NCBI RefSeq assembly: GCF_024170225.1
Contig: NZ_JALJXU010000006.1
Span: 62,001-126,000, forward strand
Reading direction: 5' to 3'
Length of the DNA: 64,000 bases
Source: Streptococcus gallinaceus
Lineage (GTDB): Bacteria; Bacillota; Bacilli; Lactobacillales; Streptococcaceae
The translations under genes were made by a program, and so were the position numbers. Of this stretch, positions 53,820-63,971 are shown one piece after another; positions within the stretch are counted from its first letter, which is position 1; the number at the start of each line of letters is the position of its first letter. The notes beneath the pieces are model-generated. The model was not told the origin of the DNA. It worked only from the letters and a program-made list of their open reading frames with translations, and made no database searches.

Positions 53820-55055
53820 ATGAAGTCAGGTAGTATTGCATTTATGCTCGTTTGTTCATGCTTAGTATTTTTTATGACAGTTGGTTTAGCCTTTTTCTAT
53901 GGTGGTTTAGGTAGGCGCAAAAATGTCATCAATACCATGATGATGTGTATTGTACCGATGGGACTTGCCTCTGTTTTGTGGATTGTCTGTGGTTATTCCT
54001 TGTCTTTTGGTGGACACGGAAGTCTCGTTGGGGATTTTTCCCATTTGTTTTTCAATGGAGTGAGTGAAACAGCTTCCAGTCGAGGATTGGACATTCCAGA
54101 TGCCCTATTCGCCATTTTCCAGATGATGTTTCCGATTATTACCGTAGCCATTTTAACGGGAGCAGTTGCGGGACGTATGCGATTTACCCCCTTGCTACTT
54201 TTTATGGCTATCTGGCTCTTTGTCGTTTATTTCCCATTTGCGCATATGGTCTGGGATGAGGGGCTCTTGGCTCAATGGGGCACTATCGACTTTGCTGGTG
54301 GGGATGTGGTTCATATTACCTCAGGGGTTTCTGGCTTGGTGCTCGCGCTTATAGTTGGGAAGCGTCGGGATCATTCGCACAATGTCTACCGCCCGCACAA
54401 TGTTCCCTTTGTTCTTTTGGGGGCAGGAATTCTGTGGTTTGGCTGGTTTGGATTTAACGCAGGCTCTGCTTTGGGAGCCAATGGTCTTGCGGTTCACGCT
54501 TTTCTAACGACCCATGTGTCTGCTGCTGCGGCCCTCGTGTCTTGGCTCCTTGTTGAACATCGGATGACGGGTAACCTATCCTTGGTTGGAGCGTCTACAG
54601 GTCTGGTTGCAGGTCTAGTAGCCATCACTCCCGGTGCAGGATTTGTTTCTGTTTGGAGTTCGATCTTGATTGGGCTGTTGGTTAGTCCGATTTGTTACTT
54701 TGCCATTTCGACCTTGAAGGAAAAATTTGGCTATGATGATGCCTTGGATGCCTTTGGTTGTCACGGTATCGGCGGTATTTTCGGTGGTATTGCAACAGGA
54801 ATTTTTACCACTCCAGAATTAGCCTTAAACAAAGATTTTGTCGGGATTATCTATGGCAATCCAAAATTATTACTCGTGACAGTGCTCGCCATTCTCTTTA
54901 CAATTGCTTGGTCAGCGGGAGCTACGTACGTGATTGCTAGAGGAATCAAAGCAATCATGCCTTTACGTGTGAGTGACCGTGCAGAAGCCATTGGTCTGGA
55001 TGATAGTGAGCATGAGGAAACGGCTTATCCAACTTTCATGGGATTAGATTCGTAA
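53820..55055 (+). CDS. amtB: Ammonium transporter
   Basis: A 411-residue Amt-family channel with about eleven hydrophobic segments. Family motifs include AFFYGGLGRRKNVINTMMM at the start, VDFAGGDVVH-like DFAGGDVVHITSG near residue 155, and the pore His region DAFGCHGIGGIFGGIATG near residue 310. It is followed by the PII gene glnK after 15 bases, a pairing in which GlnK blocks the channel at high nitrogen. Start ATG 53820 follows AGGAGG. A GlnR box controls the promoter. Confidence 0.94.
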   Translation: MKSGSIAFMLVCSCLVFFMTVGLAFFYGGLGRRKNVINTMMMCIVPMGLASVLWIVCGYSLSFGGHGSLVGDFSHLFFNGVSETASSRGLDIPDALFAIFQMMFPIITVAILTGAVAGRMRFTPLLLFMAIWLFVVYFPFAHMVWDEGLLAQWGTIDFAGGDVVHITSGVSGLVLALIVGKRRDHSHNVYRPHNVPFVLLGAGILWFGWFGFNAGSALGANGLAVHAFLTTHVSAAAALVSWLLVEHRMTGNLSLVGASTGLVAGLVAITPGAGFVSVWSSILIGLLVSPICYFAISTLKEKFGYDDALDAFGCHGIGGIFGGIATGIFTTPELALNKDFVGIIYGNPKLLLVTVLAILFTIAWSAGATYVIARGIKAIMPLRVSDRAEAIGLDDSEHEETAYPTFMGLDS

Positions 55056-55070
55056 GCAAGGAGAAGAAAA

Positions 55071-55412
55071 ATGAAAAAAATTGAAGCCATTATCCGTGCT
55101 GATAAGTTGGAAGATCTGAAAGACGCCTTGTCTGAAACTGGCTTGGCTAAAGGGATGACCATCAGTCAAGTTCTGGGCTACGGCAATCAAAAAGGGTTTG
55201 CAGAATACGTGCGCGGTCAAAAAATTATTCCGACCTTGCTGGCCAAAGTCAAGATTGAAATTGTCGCACATGATGCTAGTGTAGAAGCTATCGTAAATCT
55301 GATTGCAGAAGCAGTCCGCACAGGAGATGTCGGTGATGGAAAAATTTTCATCATCCCGATTGAAGAAGTCATCCGTATCCGGACGGGCGAACGCGGCGGC
55401 GATGCCTTGTAG
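55071..55412 (+). CDS. glnK: Nitrogen regulatory protein PII
   Basis: A 113-residue PII protein that binds ATP/ADP and 2-oxoglutarate and gates AmtB. It contains the T-loop ([15 protein letters not shown]), [10 protein letters not shown] and the C-terminal [22 protein letters not shown]. By alignment from memory, the T-loop Tyr that is uridylylated in enteric PII (Tyr51) is Ile here, consistent with a Gram-positive type without GlnD control. It is cotranscribed with amtB from a GlnR-controlled promoter; the GAAGAAGCC terminator follows. Confidence 0.93.
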   Translation: MKKIEAIIRADKLEDLKDALSETGLAKGMTISQVLGYGNQKGFAEYVRGQKIIPTLLAKVKIEIVAHDASVEAIVNLIAEAVRTGDVGDGKIFIIPIEEVIRIRTGERGGDAL

Positions 55413-55427
55413 TGGGAAAATAGACAA

Positions 55428-55453
55428 AAAAGAAGCCTAATGGCTTCTTTTTA
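55428..55453. terminator. Bidirectional terminator between glnK and pepX
   Basis: AAAAGAAGCC and GGCTTCTTTT form a perfect 10-bp stem around TAAT, with A and T flanks suiting both convergent genes. Confidence 0.85.
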
Positions 55454-55456
55454 ATT

Positions 55457-57727
55457 TTAATTGATTGGAAGTTGAATTTTGGATTGCTCCAAGTCCACTG
55501 AAATGGTCCAGTCGCTATTATCACGAACGGTCACTTCAAAGTCAGTTGTGTAGAGAATGACGCGAAGCGTGCTTCCTTTAGGGAAATGATAGATGGTTGG
55601 TTGCAAGTCCCAAGTCAAGTCCATCCACTCGTCAGCGGTGACAACCTCGATTGTCAATAAATCACTGCGGTTTTGCAAGTTGAGGTAGCCTTTTGTGACT
55701 AGGCGATGCGGTGTTTGGACAAATGGCAATTCAGTTAGATTTTCTTGGGCGTAAAAACGGCCATTATCCAGCCTGTTGCGCTCTTGTACAGTTGGAATTG
55801 GCGTCAGTCGCTTGGCAGGTCCAAAGTCCAGTACTTGAGCAGATAAGAGACCCTTGGAGACGCTTGATTTGACGCGTAGCTGCAGACTGGCACGACCATT
55901 GAGATGCAGGTCTTCTTCGATTGGTAAATCGATGGTGATTTGATGCGCCTTGTCATTCCAGAGGTCCTGGTGGAAGCTAGGATAAGCCTTTCCATAGCGG
56001 ACAAAATCGTCATCAGCATATTGGTTTTGAATATCTTTGACACCTGTCCCGAGTGCAAATTCTTGCTGGCTAGTCCCTTGGAAATCAGTCAGCACTGTCC
56101 AAGTCTGTGCGGAACGATTGTCTTGCCAGATGACACTTGGTAGTTGGTAGTCGTTCTCATAGTCCAGTAATTTGTGGGTGAGGAGGGCGTTCATGGATTC
56201 GCGGAAGTCAATGGACTGCCAGTTGTTCATATAGACATGGGCCCCGTGGTGGAAGAAGAGGTGCTTATTGACAGTTTTTGGCAGCGCGTGGAACATATTC
56301 CAGACGTGGATCGGCTTAACATTCCAATCCTGTGTGCCGTGTGTAAAGACCACTTCGCACTGGACCTTGTCCGCATTGAGTAGGTAATTGCGGTTGTGCC
56401 AATATTGGTTGTAATCACCGCTGGTGCGGTCCAACTGTGCTCGTTCTGCAGCGATTCCTGCCTCGTATGCGGCCTTATTTTTCAAGAAATCACCTGCTTG
56501 TAAACTCTTGGAGTAGGTCAGTGCTGTCAAGCTGTCCAAGTCCTCGCCAGGGTAGCCGCCGGGGCTAGTTACCAGACCGTTTTCACGGTAGTAGTCATAC
56601 CAAGAAGAAATTCCTGCCTCGGCAATGATGACTTCTAGTCCATCCACACCGGTTGTTGCTAGAGCATTGGACATGGTTCCGAGATAGGAGATACCGCTTG
56701 TTGCCACTTTTCCATTTGCCCAGTCAGCCAGAACGATCTTGTCGCGTTTGTGAGAAGTGTAGGCGCGTGCTCGACCATTGAGCCAGTCAATGACGGCCTT
56801 ATAGCCAGCCACTTGCTGGTAATCACCGGATGTCATATAACCTGTCGAACCCAGTGTTCCCACGCCAGACACATGGATGCTGGCAAATCCGCGCGCCAAG
56901 AAGTAATCATTGAGCGAGTAGGAAGAAATGTGACCCAGTTTCTCGGTTGCTGGAGACGTTGGCAAGTCTCTCTGGTCAGTAGGCAAAGTAGCAATATATG
57001 GTTCCTCTAGAGTAATTTGCCCGGCCTCTTTTTGCTCCAGTTGACCCTCCATTTTATGAAGGGCGGCGTCACTAGCCTTGTCGTTGGTTCCTTGATGGTA
57101 GGGGCTGTTGGTGATAACAGCAGGCACTTTCCCGGCAAATCGAGGACGCAGGATGGAAACCTTGGTCAGGTCAGTCTGTCCGGCCTTGCTTGTATCAACA
57201 GGCGTCTCCACGTAAACCACTTCACGTAGGACATCGTGAGTCGAGAAGGTAGCTAGAGATTTTCCATTGAAGAAATGATAATGATTGTCTTCAGGAATCA
57301 AGTCATCGCTGACCAGTTGTTCCACCAAGAGTGCCCCATTTTTGGTACGCGTGCTGAGCAGCTGATAGAGATTTTCGATGATGGAGCCAAATACAATCGG
57401 AAAACCTGATTCTGAACGGAAATCTTCTATATTGCTGTAGTCAAAATTGGGAACGAAGCCTAGCATTTGGAAGGCTACTTGGTAAAAAATTTGGTCTGTC
57501 AGAGGACGGTCTGATTGGAAAAAGCCCAACAAATCACAGTCCCAGTCCGCCAATAAATTTGCCAAAGCAGTATCTGTATCTTCTACTAAAAAGAAGGTTT
57601 TACGAACGAAGAGTTCAAGGTTTTTCTTGTCAGAAAATTGGCTGGAAAGATGGAAACCGAGCTCGGCTAACTCTGCTAGCATCCGTTCTGTTGAAAATTG
57701 GATATATGAAAATTGATTAAAACGCAT
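55457..57727 (-). CDS. pepX: X-prolyl dipeptidyl aminopeptidase PepX
   Basis: Cytoplasmic S15-family serine peptidase that releases Xaa-Pro dipeptides from proline-rich peptides. The 756-residue length and layout match lactic-acid-bacterial PepX: an N-terminal helical domain (to about 140), the alpha/beta-hydrolase domain with catalytic Ser at about residue 347 in SGISYLGTM, and a late His in [11 protein letters not shown]. The C-terminal jelly-roll domain follows. It is divergent from the aquaglyceroporin gene, an arrangement I recall from other streptococci. Confidence 0.95.
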   Translation of the reverse strand: MRFNQFSYIQFSTERMLAELAELGFHLSSQFSDKKNLELFVRKTFFLVEDTDTALANLLADWDCDLLGFFQSDRPLTDQIFYQVAFQMLGFVPNFDYSNIEDFRSESGFPIVFGSIIENLYQLLSTRTKNGALLVEQLVSDDLIPEDNHYHFFNGKSLATFSTHDVLREVVYVETPVDTSKAGQTDLTKVSILRPRFAGKVPAVITNSPYHQGTNDKASDAALHKMEGQLEQKEAGQITLEEPYIATLPTDQRDLPTSPATEKLGHISSYSLNDYFLARGFASIHVSGVGTLGSTGYMTSGDYQQVAGYKAVIDWLNGRARAYTSHKRDKIVLADWANGKVATSGISYLGTMSNALATTGVDGLEVIIAEAGISSWYDYYRENGLVTSPGGYPGEDLDSLTALTYSKSLQAGDFLKNKAAYEAGIAAERAQLDRTSGDYNQYWHNRNYLLNADKVQCEVVFTHGTQDWNVKPIHVWNMFHALPKTVNKHLFFHHGAHVYMNNWQSIDFRESMNALLTHKLLDYENDYQLPSVIWQDNRSAQTWTVLTDFQGTSQQEFALGTGVKDIQNQYADDDFVRYGKAYPSFHQDLWNDKAHQITIDLPIEEDLHLNGRASLQLRVKSSVSKGLLSAQVLDFGPAKRLTPIPTVQERNRLDNGRFYAQENLTELPFVQTPHRLVTKGYLNLQNRSDLLTIEVVTADEWMDLTWDLQPTIYHFPKGSTLRVILYTTDFEVTVRDNSDWTISVDLEQSKIQLPIN

Positions 57728-57765
57728 ACATTCTCCTAAACTTGAATATTTCCTTTACATAACCC

Positions 57766-57794
57766 ATTATAGCTGATAAAATAAGGATTGTCTA
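57766..57794 (-). promoter_or_regulatory. Promoter of pepX
   Basis: On the minus strand TAGACA (57794-57789), a 17-base spacer and TATAAT (57771-57766) precede the pepX start by about 38 bases. Confidence 0.68.
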
Positions 57795-57820
57795 AAAAAT
57801 ATTGGAGGATACACAAAAAA

Positions 57821-58672
57821 ATGGACGTAGCAGTACATATTAAGTACATTACAGAATTTCTTGCAACAGCTCTTCTCGTTATCTTGGGAAATGGTGCGGT
57901 TGCCAACGTTGACCTTAAAGGTACAAAAGGAAACAACTCAGGTTGGATCGTTATTGCACTTGGTTATGGTCTTGCCGTTATGATGCCGGCTCTTATGTTT
58001 GGCAACGTATCAGGTAACCACATCAACCCAGCCTTCACAATTAGTTTAGCTGTTTTAGGCTATTTCAAATGGAGCTTGGTACCAGGTTACATCGCAGCTC
58101 AAATCGCTGGTGCTATCGCTGGTCAAGCAGTTGTTGTCGGTGTTTACCGCCCTTACTTCATGAAAACTGAAAATCCAAACCACATCTTGGGTTCATTCTC
58201 AACTATCTCAGCTCTTGATGATGGTACAAAAGAAAGCCGCAAAGCTTCATGGATTAACGGTTTCTTGAACGAATTCTTCGGTTCATTTGTCTTGTTCTTT
58301 GGAGCAATGGCCTTGACGAAAAACTATTTCGGTGCGGAAGTATTGCAATATGTTTCATCACAAGGTGCAGACCTTTCAAACAAAGCTACTTCAATGCAAT
58401 TAACAAACTTCCTTAACCCAGGTCTTAGCGTAGCTCACTTGGCGCTTGGTTTCTTGGTAATGGCTCTTGTAGCAGCCCTTGGTGGCCCTACTGGACCAGC
58501 CCTCAACCCAGCTCGTGACCTTGGTCCACGTATCCTCCACGCAGTATTGCCAACATCTGTACTTGGTCAAGCTAAGGCAGATTCAAAATGGTGGTATGCT
58601 TGGGTACCAGTTGTAGCACCTATCCTTGCAGGGATTGCTGCAGTTGCACTTTTTAAAGTATTGTACGCATAA
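57821..58672 (+). CDS. gla: Aquaglyceroporin (glycerol facilitator-type MIP)
   Basis: A 283-residue major intrinsic protein with six membrane segments and the two NPA boxes: NHINPAFT near residue 67 and ALNPARDLGPR near residue 227. The Asp after the second box (NPARD) marks the glycerol-permeable branch. It resembles lactococcal Gla, which passes both water and glycerol. Start ATG 57821 follows GGAGG at a longish distance. A terminator follows. Confidence 0.88.
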   Translation: MDVAVHIKYITEFLATALLVILGNGAVANVDLKGTKGNNSGWIVIALGYGLAVMMPALMFGNVSGNHINPAFTISLAVLGYFKWSLVPGYIAAQIAGAIAGQAVVVGVYRPYFMKTENPNHILGSFSTISALDDGTKESRKASWINGFLNEFFGSFVLFFGAMALTKNYFGAEVLQYVSSQGADLSNKATSMQLTNFLNPGLSVAHLALGFLVMALVAALGGPTGPALNPARDLGPRILHAVLPTSVLGQAKADSKWWYAWVPVVAPILAGIAAVALFKVLYA

Positions 58673-58680
58673 GAATATAA

Positions 58681-58717
58681 AGAAGAAGCTAGGGATTTCT
58701 ATTCCGGCTTCTTTTTC
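58681..58717 (+). terminator. Terminator of the aquaglyceroporin gene
   Basis: AGAAGC pairs with GCTTCT, with a further short GGA/TTC pairing inside, followed by TTTTTCT. Confidence 0.65.
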
Positions 58718-58872
58718 TATGCTCTTCTTAGGGGAGTAGGTTGAGATCGATAAATTATAGATTCTATAAAAAGAGATTTGCCTCTTTTTTATACTTTGAA
58801 ATTGTGTATAAATATTTGTCAAATGCATGATTTTCCTTTACAATAGAAGGGTATGAACTGAAGGAGATGAGC

Positions 58873-59607
58873 ATGTATATAGACACAAATAAAATAGTTC
58901 CAGCCCTACGCGTCAACAATCGGACCATGAACCAAGATTTTCTTGAGCAAGACTTGGGAATGAAGACGATTTTAGAAGATGGTCCATTTGCAGAGTTTAG
59001 TGGGCAGGGTAAAAAAGAAGCCCAGCTGGTCTTGATTGAATCTCCAAGTATGCGGACTCGTGCCGTTAAAGGCTTGAAAAAATTATCCCAAATTGTTATC
59101 AAAGTAGAAAATCCTTTAGAGATTGAAGCGCTATTAGCGAGAGGAAGTCGCTTTACCAAGCTGTATCAAGGTAGAAATGGCTATGCTTTTGCTGCTGAAG
59201 CACCTGAAAAATACACTTTTCTTCTTCATTCAGAAGAAGGCGGGGCTGATTTGAATGAAATTGCAGCACCGCAAGAATTCAAAGAATTGACTAATTTTAC
59301 TGGTTTGACAGCATTTACGGTTGAGAAGATTGTCATCAATAGTCCGCAGGTAGAAAAGAGTCGCGATTTTTATCAGGCACTCTTACCAGAACAATCTATT
59401 TTGGCATTCCAAGAGGCAGAAGGAGAAGACTTACTAGCACCTGCTGACAGCACTTGGGATTTAGACAGCTTACGCTTTACAGTAGCTGCTGATATGGATT
59501 GGGCTCAATTAGAAGCAAAACTGCCAGGAGCTTTCTTCAAAGATAAAAAAGAAAGCTTTATTCAGTCCGTAGACCCAAGTGGTATTGAAGTTTGGTTTGA
59601 AAAATGA
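58873..59607 (+). CDS. cppA: CppA-family protein
   Basis: A 244-residue protein matching CppA, named as a putative C3-degrading proteinase in pneumococci. It is built of two glyoxalase/VOC-like halves: residues 1-120 (NKIVPALRVNNRTMNQDFLE) and 145-244 (VEKIVINSPQVEKSRDFYQA). I see no protease motif, so the proteinase label is doubtful from sequence. ATG 58873 is preferred to ATG 58867 because AAGGAG ends at 58866. It overlaps the next gene by four bases (ATGA). Confidence 0.85.
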   Translation: MYIDTNKIVPALRVNNRTMNQDFLEQDLGMKTILEDGPFAEFSGQGKKEAQLVLIESPSMRTRAVKGLKKLSQIVIKVENPLEIEALLARGSRFTKLYQGRNGYAFAAEAPEKYTFLLHSEEGGADLNEIAAPQEFKELTNFTGLTAFTVEKIVINSPQVEKSRDFYQALLPEQSILAFQEAEGEDLLAPADSTWDLDSLRFTVAADMDWAQLEAKLPGAFFKDKKESFIQSVDPSGIEVWFEK

Positions 59608-60527
59608 GACAAGAGATTCTGACAAAAATTCAAGCTCAAATAGCTGAAAAACTCTATCCGGGAGCCTCGTTGGCTCTCTTTTCTAACGGTCAATGGCAGG
59701 AGTATTACTTGGGACAGGCCGAGGAGCATATGGAAATCAAGCCCGGTCTGGTCTATGACTTGGCTTCGGTTTCTAAAGTCGTCGGAGTTGGGACAGTATT
59801 GATTTGGTTGATTCAGGAAGGCAAGATTGCCTTGGATGAGCCTTTTCCTACCTACTACCCAGTCTTTCACGACCAGACGGTAACCATTCGCCAGTTGGTT
59901 ACCCATACTTCAGGGATTGACCCCTTTATTCCCAATCGGGATAGGTTGGATGCTGCGGGGCTAAAAGCAGCTATGCATGAGCTGACGGTGACGGCAGACA
60001 AGTCTTTTAAGTACACGGATGTCAACTTGATTCTCTTAGGCTTTATGGTGGAGAGCTTGTTTGGAAAAGATTTGGATCAAATTTTGCAGGAAAAGATTTT
60101 TGAACCGTGGGAAATGACGGAGACTGGCTTTGGTCCACGGCAGCAAGCTGTGGCAACAGTCAAAGGCCAAAGGGCGGGTCTCGTTCATGATCCCAAGGCT
60201 AAAGTTTTGGGAGTGCATTGCGGCTCTGCTGGGCTATTTTCAACACTTTCTGATTTGGAGTTGTTTTTAGAGCATTATTTGCAGGATGATTTTGCAGAAA
60301 ATCTGACGATCAATGTCAGCAGTTCCAAACCACGCTCGATTGTCTGGAACATTGATGAAGAGGATTGGTTGGACCATACAGGTTACACAGGACCCTTTAT
60401 CATGGTCAATCGCAAAGCGCAAAAAGCAGCGATATTTCTCACCAATCGTACCTATCACTATGATAATCGACCTCTTTGGATTGAAAAACGCAGAGAATTA
60501 CGTGATGTTATCAAGGAAAATTTGTAA
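59604..60527 (+). CDS. Serine hydrolase, beta-lactamase class C / PBP-like
   Basis: A 307-residue cytosolic-looking protein of the class C beta-lactamase fold. The SxxK motif is in DLASVSKVVG near residue 50, the Tyr motif YTDVN near residue 138, and the third motif appears as DHTGYTGP (HTG). No signal peptide is evident, so it may act on small esters or amides rather than on cell wall. It is translationally coupled to cppA by a four-base overlap, a conserved streptococcal pairing as I recall. Confidence 0.85.
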   Translation: MRQEILTKIQAQIAEKLYPGASLALFSNGQWQEYYLGQAEEHMEIKPGLVYDLASVSKVVGVGTVLIWLIQEGKIALDEPFPTYYPVFHDQTVTIRQLVTHTSGIDPFIPNRDRLDAAGLKAAMHELTVTADKSFKYTDVNLILLGFMVESLFGKDLDQILQEKIFEPWEMTETGFGPRQQAVATVKGQRAGLVHDPKAKVLGVHCGSAGLFSTLSDLELFLEHYLQDDFAENLTINVSSSKPRSIVWNIDEEDWLDHTGYTGPFIMVNRKAQKAAIFLTNRTYHYDNRPLWIEKRRELRDVIKENL

Positions 60528-60531
60528 AAAG

Positions 60532-60558
60532 AAAAGCACTCGAATTGAAGTGCTTTTT
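60532..60558 (+). terminator. Terminator of cppA and the serine hydrolase gene
   Basis: AAAAGCACT and AGTGCTTTT form a perfect 9-bp stem around an 8-base loop, with a T-run. Confidence 0.85.
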
Positions 60559-60722
60559 TGATAGGGTGTTTTGATGTGTCAAATATCGTGACATGACTTT
60601 GTCACAATCCAGCTTGAAATGATACCGGATTGTAATATATCTCCTATATTTTTAATGTATCTGTGATTTTTCCTGGGCACTATTTTGATAAAATAATACT
60701 ATCAATAATATGGAGATGAGAC

Positions 60723-61520
60723 ATGAGAAAAATTTTAGGAAAAGTTACCGTGTATGCCGCTATTTTAACGAGCGGTCTTGTAGGACAGCAGCTCGTATCG
60801 GCAGATGATTATGTGATTCAGAATGGAGATTCTTTCTTTTCAATTGCCCAATCCTACGGGATTGACGCCTATGAGCTAGCGCAGGCAAATCAAATGGATA
60901 TCTTTGATGTGATTGGACCTGGGCAAGTATTGGCGATTCCAGGGACGACAACGCAGCCTGTAGCGGTTGAGAATAGTGCTCCAACAGCGACGACGACTTA
61001 TGTGGTGCAGGAGGGAGATTCCTTCTCTAGCATTGCGGCTGTTTATGGTATGGATGCAGGTCAGTTAGCAAGTCTGAATGGATTGACGTTAGCGGATTAC
61101 ATTACAGTTGGCCAAACACTTCAAGTTTCTGCTTTGGAAACGGCTGCAGCAGCTTCCTCTTACTATCTAGAAGGCTATGATTATGAACCTGGCATCAATT
61201 ATCCAGTAGGGCAATGTACTTGGGCAGTACAAAAATTAACTGGTTGGGCCGGCGATTGGTGGGGAAATGCTGCTGATTGGGCTAGAAATGCTTCGCGCGA
61301 TGGCTATACAATTGGAGCTGTTCCTGTAGCTGGCGCTATTGCTGTTTGGGATGATGGTGCCTATGGTCATGTAGCCTATGTAACAGATGTAGCAGCAGAT
61401 GGGCGTATTCAAGTTCTAGAAGCCAATACCAACGGTCGTCAGTGGATTGACAATCACCGCGGATGGATTAACCCGCAAGACACGACAAGTCAATTATCTT
61501 ACATTTATCCTAAATATTAA
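60723..61520 (+). CDS. Secreted LysM-LysM-CHAP peptidoglycan hydrolase
   Basis: A 265-residue exported protein. A signal peptide (residues 1-27, ending LVSA|D) precedes LysM 1 (about 29-75, DYVIQNGDSFFSIAQSYG) and LysM 2 (about 93-139, TYVVQEGDSFSSIAAVYG), which bind peptidoglycan glycan. The CHAP domain (about 155-263) has catalytic Cys in PVGQCTWAVQKL and His in YGHVAYVTDV. It should cleave peptidoglycan, probably in cell separation. Its CHAP domain is close to that of the 3.3-kb protein (shared NWWGNA/DWA, AVWSDGG/AVWDDGA). Confidence 0.9.
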   Translation: MRKILGKVTVYAAILTSGLVGQQLVSADDYVIQNGDSFFSIAQSYGIDAYELAQANQMDIFDVIGPGQVLAIPGTTTQPVAVENSAPTATTTYVVQEGDSFSSIAAVYGMDAGQLASLNGLTLADYITVGQTLQVSALETAAAASSYYLEGYDYEPGINYPVGQCTWAVQKLTGWAGDWWGNAADWARNASRDGYTIGAVPVAGAIAVWDDGAYGHVAYVTDVAADGRIQVLEANTNGRQWIDNHRGWINPQDTTSQLSYIYPKY

Positions 61521-61522
61521 AC

Positions 61523-61554
61523 AGAGAGGCTAGCTGATAAGCTGGTCTTTTTGT
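61523..61554 (+). terminator. Probable terminator of the LysM-CHAP gene
   Basis: An imperfect stem pairs AGAGGCTAGCT with AGCTGGTCT, followed by TTTTTG. Confidence 0.5.
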
Positions 61555-61591
61555 TTATCCTTAAAGGATTTAGTGGAGCTGAGAGAGTGCT

Positions 61592-61626
61592 CAAGAAAAC
61601 CCCTTGCCTATATGGCAGAAGGGGTT
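61592..61626 (-). terminator. Terminator of pflB
   Basis: AACCCCTT (61598-61605) and AAGGGGTT (61619-61626) form a perfect 8-bp stem with inner GCC/GGC pairing. On the minus strand it is followed by TTCTTGA. Confidence 0.75.
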
Positions 61627-61631
61627 ATTAC

Positions 61632-63971
61632 TTAGTTAGCTGAAAGAGCTTCTGCAGCGTCATCCATTGAAAGAACTTCGTGGAAGACACGTTGAGTCAA
61701 TTCAGTTTTTTGTTCTGGTGTAAGGTATTTAGTATTTACACAGTAACCAGAGATACGAACGATAACGTCTTCACCGCTCATAATCTTGTCATAGACATCT
61801 TTCAAGTCCATAACGTTCAAGTTAACGTGTTGACCACCATTTTCAAAGTAACCATCGAGGATTGTTACCAAGTTTGTGACTTGTTCGTCAAATGTTTTAC
61901 CAAGAGCTTTTGGAGATACTTGTGTTGTCAATGAGATACCATCAGCAGCATAAGCAAAGTCAAGGCTAGCAAGTGAGTTCAAGTTTTGCAACCAGCCACC
62001 ACGAGCTTTGTTAGATGGGTTAGCACCTGGTGAGAAGAACTCAAGTTGTGACAAGTTAGTTGTGCCGTCTTCGTTCAAGTAAACACCACGGTGAACTGGT
62101 GAGTTACCTGTTTGTTTAGAGTAGGCAACGTTTGAAGTGATTGTAAGAAGTGAAACCGTAGCTTCAGCGTCTTTGTAGAGTTTGTGGCTACGAAGACGAG
62201 TAGTGTAAGCTTCAATCAACCATTCAGCCAATTCGTTTGAACGTGGGTCATCTTCACCCCAACGTGGGTAATCGCCAGTTGTTTCGTAGTCGTAAACATA
62301 GCCGTTTTCATCACGGATAGTTTTAACTGTAGCATATTTGATAGCTGACAATGTATCAACTGTATTTGCGAAACCACAGATACCGAATCCCATGTTTGCA
62401 CGGTGTTTAGTTGGCAAGAAGGCCATTTGAACTGCTTCGTAGTTGTACTTGTCAGTCATGTAGTGGATGATGTTCAAGGCATCTACGTAAGTGTCAGTCA
62501 ACCAGTCAAGAGATTTTTCAAAGTTAGCTTTAACTGTTTCGAAATCAAGAACTTCGTCAGTGATTGGGTCGATGTCAAATACTTTGTAGTCTTTGTGTAC
62601 ATCGTCATAACCACCGTTGATACCAGTAAGAAGAGCTTTCAAGACGTTTACACGAGCACCGAAGTATTGGATGTTGTGGCGTGCATCTTCGTTTTCTGGG
62701 TCAAGTGGTGATACACAACATGAGATACAGCTCATTTCGCCGTAACCATCTTTAGCCATTGTAGTCACACCTTCGTATTGAATTGAAGAGTGTTTGTGTG
62801 ACATTTTCATACAGTATTTACGGAAGCTGTATGGCAATTTATCAGTCCAAAGAACAGTCAAGTTTGGTTCTGGTGAGTTACCGATGTTGTCAAGTGTATT
62901 GAGGAAACGGAAGTCCATTTTCGTTACACGGTGGCGTCCATCAGCCCCCATACCTGCCATAGAAGTTGTGATGAATGTTGGGTCACCTGAGTAAAGAGCG
63001 TCGTAAGCTTTTGTACGAGCGAATTTCACTGTACGAAGTTTCATAACGAAGTCATCAACGAATTCTTGGATTTCGCTTTCAGTAAATGTACCACGAGCCA
63101 AGTCACGTTCAGCGTAGATGTCAAGAACGATTGGAACACGGCCAAGTGAAGTAGCAGCACCGTTGATAACACGGCAGACTGCCATGAAGGCGATGTTTAC
63201 CCATTGGATAGCTTCTTTTACGTTCATGGCTGGTTTACGAACGTCAACGCCGTAAAGGTCACCGAGGCGAACAACTTGTTGCAAGGCTTGGTATTGAAGG
63301 TTGATTTCTTCACGAAGACGAATGGTTTCTTCGTTGATTTCTTTTACAGCATTCCAGTCAGCAACTTTTTCTTCCATCAAGTAGTCAGCTCCGTACAAGG
63401 CAAGACGAGCATAAACACCGATGATACGGCCACGTGAGTAAGCATCTGGAAGACCAGTTACTGTGTGCGCGTGACGAGCGCGACGGATATTTGAAGTGTA
63501 AGCACGGAAGATACCGTCGTTAACGGTTGTTACGTGTTTTGTGTAAATTTCATGTAGAGTCTCGTTTGGTGTGTAGCCGTTTTCTGTCAAAGTAGTTTCA
63601 GCCATACGGATACCACCTTTTGGCATGAAACTTAATTTGAAGAGTTCATCGTTTTGAAGACCGAAAATCAATTCGTCTTCTTTTGAGATGTAACCAGCTG
63701 GGATATCAGCAATAGATGCTGCACGGTCAGTGTCCATAGGGAAACGAGTTTCTTCGTAATAAGCCTTTGTTTCTTCTACGATTTTTTTGATCTTGAGTGA
63801 ACGCTCAGTTGCACCTGCAAGGAAGCTTTCATCACCATCGTATGGTGTGTAGTTTGCTTGAACAAAACGTGATACGCTGGCTTTATCTTGCCAGTCAGTA
63901 CCTGTAAAGCCTTCCCAGGCTTGGGCGAAAATGTCTTCAGTTACGTTTTTAGTTTTAACCTTTGTTGACAT
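61632..63971 (-). CDS. pflB: Formate C-acetyltransferase (pyruvate formate-lyase)
   Basis: Glycyl radical enzyme that converts pyruvate and CoA to acetyl-CoA and formate in anaerobic mixed-acid fermentation. The 779-residue length fits. The adjacent catalytic cysteines are in [13 protein letters not shown], and the radical Gly is in VRISGYCVN near the C terminus. ATG 63971 follows AAGGAGAAACC. It needs PflA for activation, not seen in the window. Codon use is strongly biased, as for a highly expressed gene. Its promoter lies past the right edge. Confidence 0.96.
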   Translation of the reverse strand: MSTKVKTKNVTEDIFAQAWEGFTGTDWQDKASVSRFVQANYTPYDGDESFLAGATERSLKIKKIVEETKAYYEETRFPMDTDRAASIADIPAGYISKEDELIFGLQNDELFKLSFMPKGGIRMAETTLTENGYTPNETLHEIYTKHVTTVNDGIFRAYTSNIRRARHAHTVTGLPDAYSRGRIIGVYARLALYGADYLMEEKVADWNAVKEINEETIRLREEINLQYQALQQVVRLGDLYGVDVRKPAMNVKEAIQWVNIAFMAVCRVINGAATSLGRVPIVLDIYAERDLARGTFTESEIQEFVDDFVMKLRTVKFARTKAYDALYSGDPTFITTSMAGMGADGRHRVTKMDFRFLNTLDNIGNSPEPNLTVLWTDKLPYSFRKYCMKMSHKHSSIQYEGVTTMAKDGYGEMSCISCCVSPLDPENEDARHNIQYFGARVNVLKALLTGINGGYDDVHKDYKVFDIDPITDEVLDFETVKANFEKSLDWLTDTYVDALNIIHYMTDKYNYEAVQMAFLPTKHRANMGFGICGFANTVDTLSAIKYATVKTIRDENGYVYDYETTGDYPRWGEDDPRSNELAEWLIEAYTTRLRSHKLYKDAEATVSLLTITSNVAYSKQTGNSPVHRGVYLNEDGTTNLSQLEFFSPGANPSNKARGGWLQNLNSLASLDFAYAADGISLTTQVSPKALGKTFDEQVTNLVTILDGYFENGGQHVNLNVMDLKDVYDKIMSGEDVIVRISGYCVNTKYLTPEQKTELTQRVFHEVLSMDDAAEALSAN

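Noticed and set aside
60675..60715. TTGATA...TATCAA palindrome before the LysM-CHAP gene as an operator
   Set aside because: Short arms in very AT-rich DNA that overlap the expected -10 region; could arise by chance.
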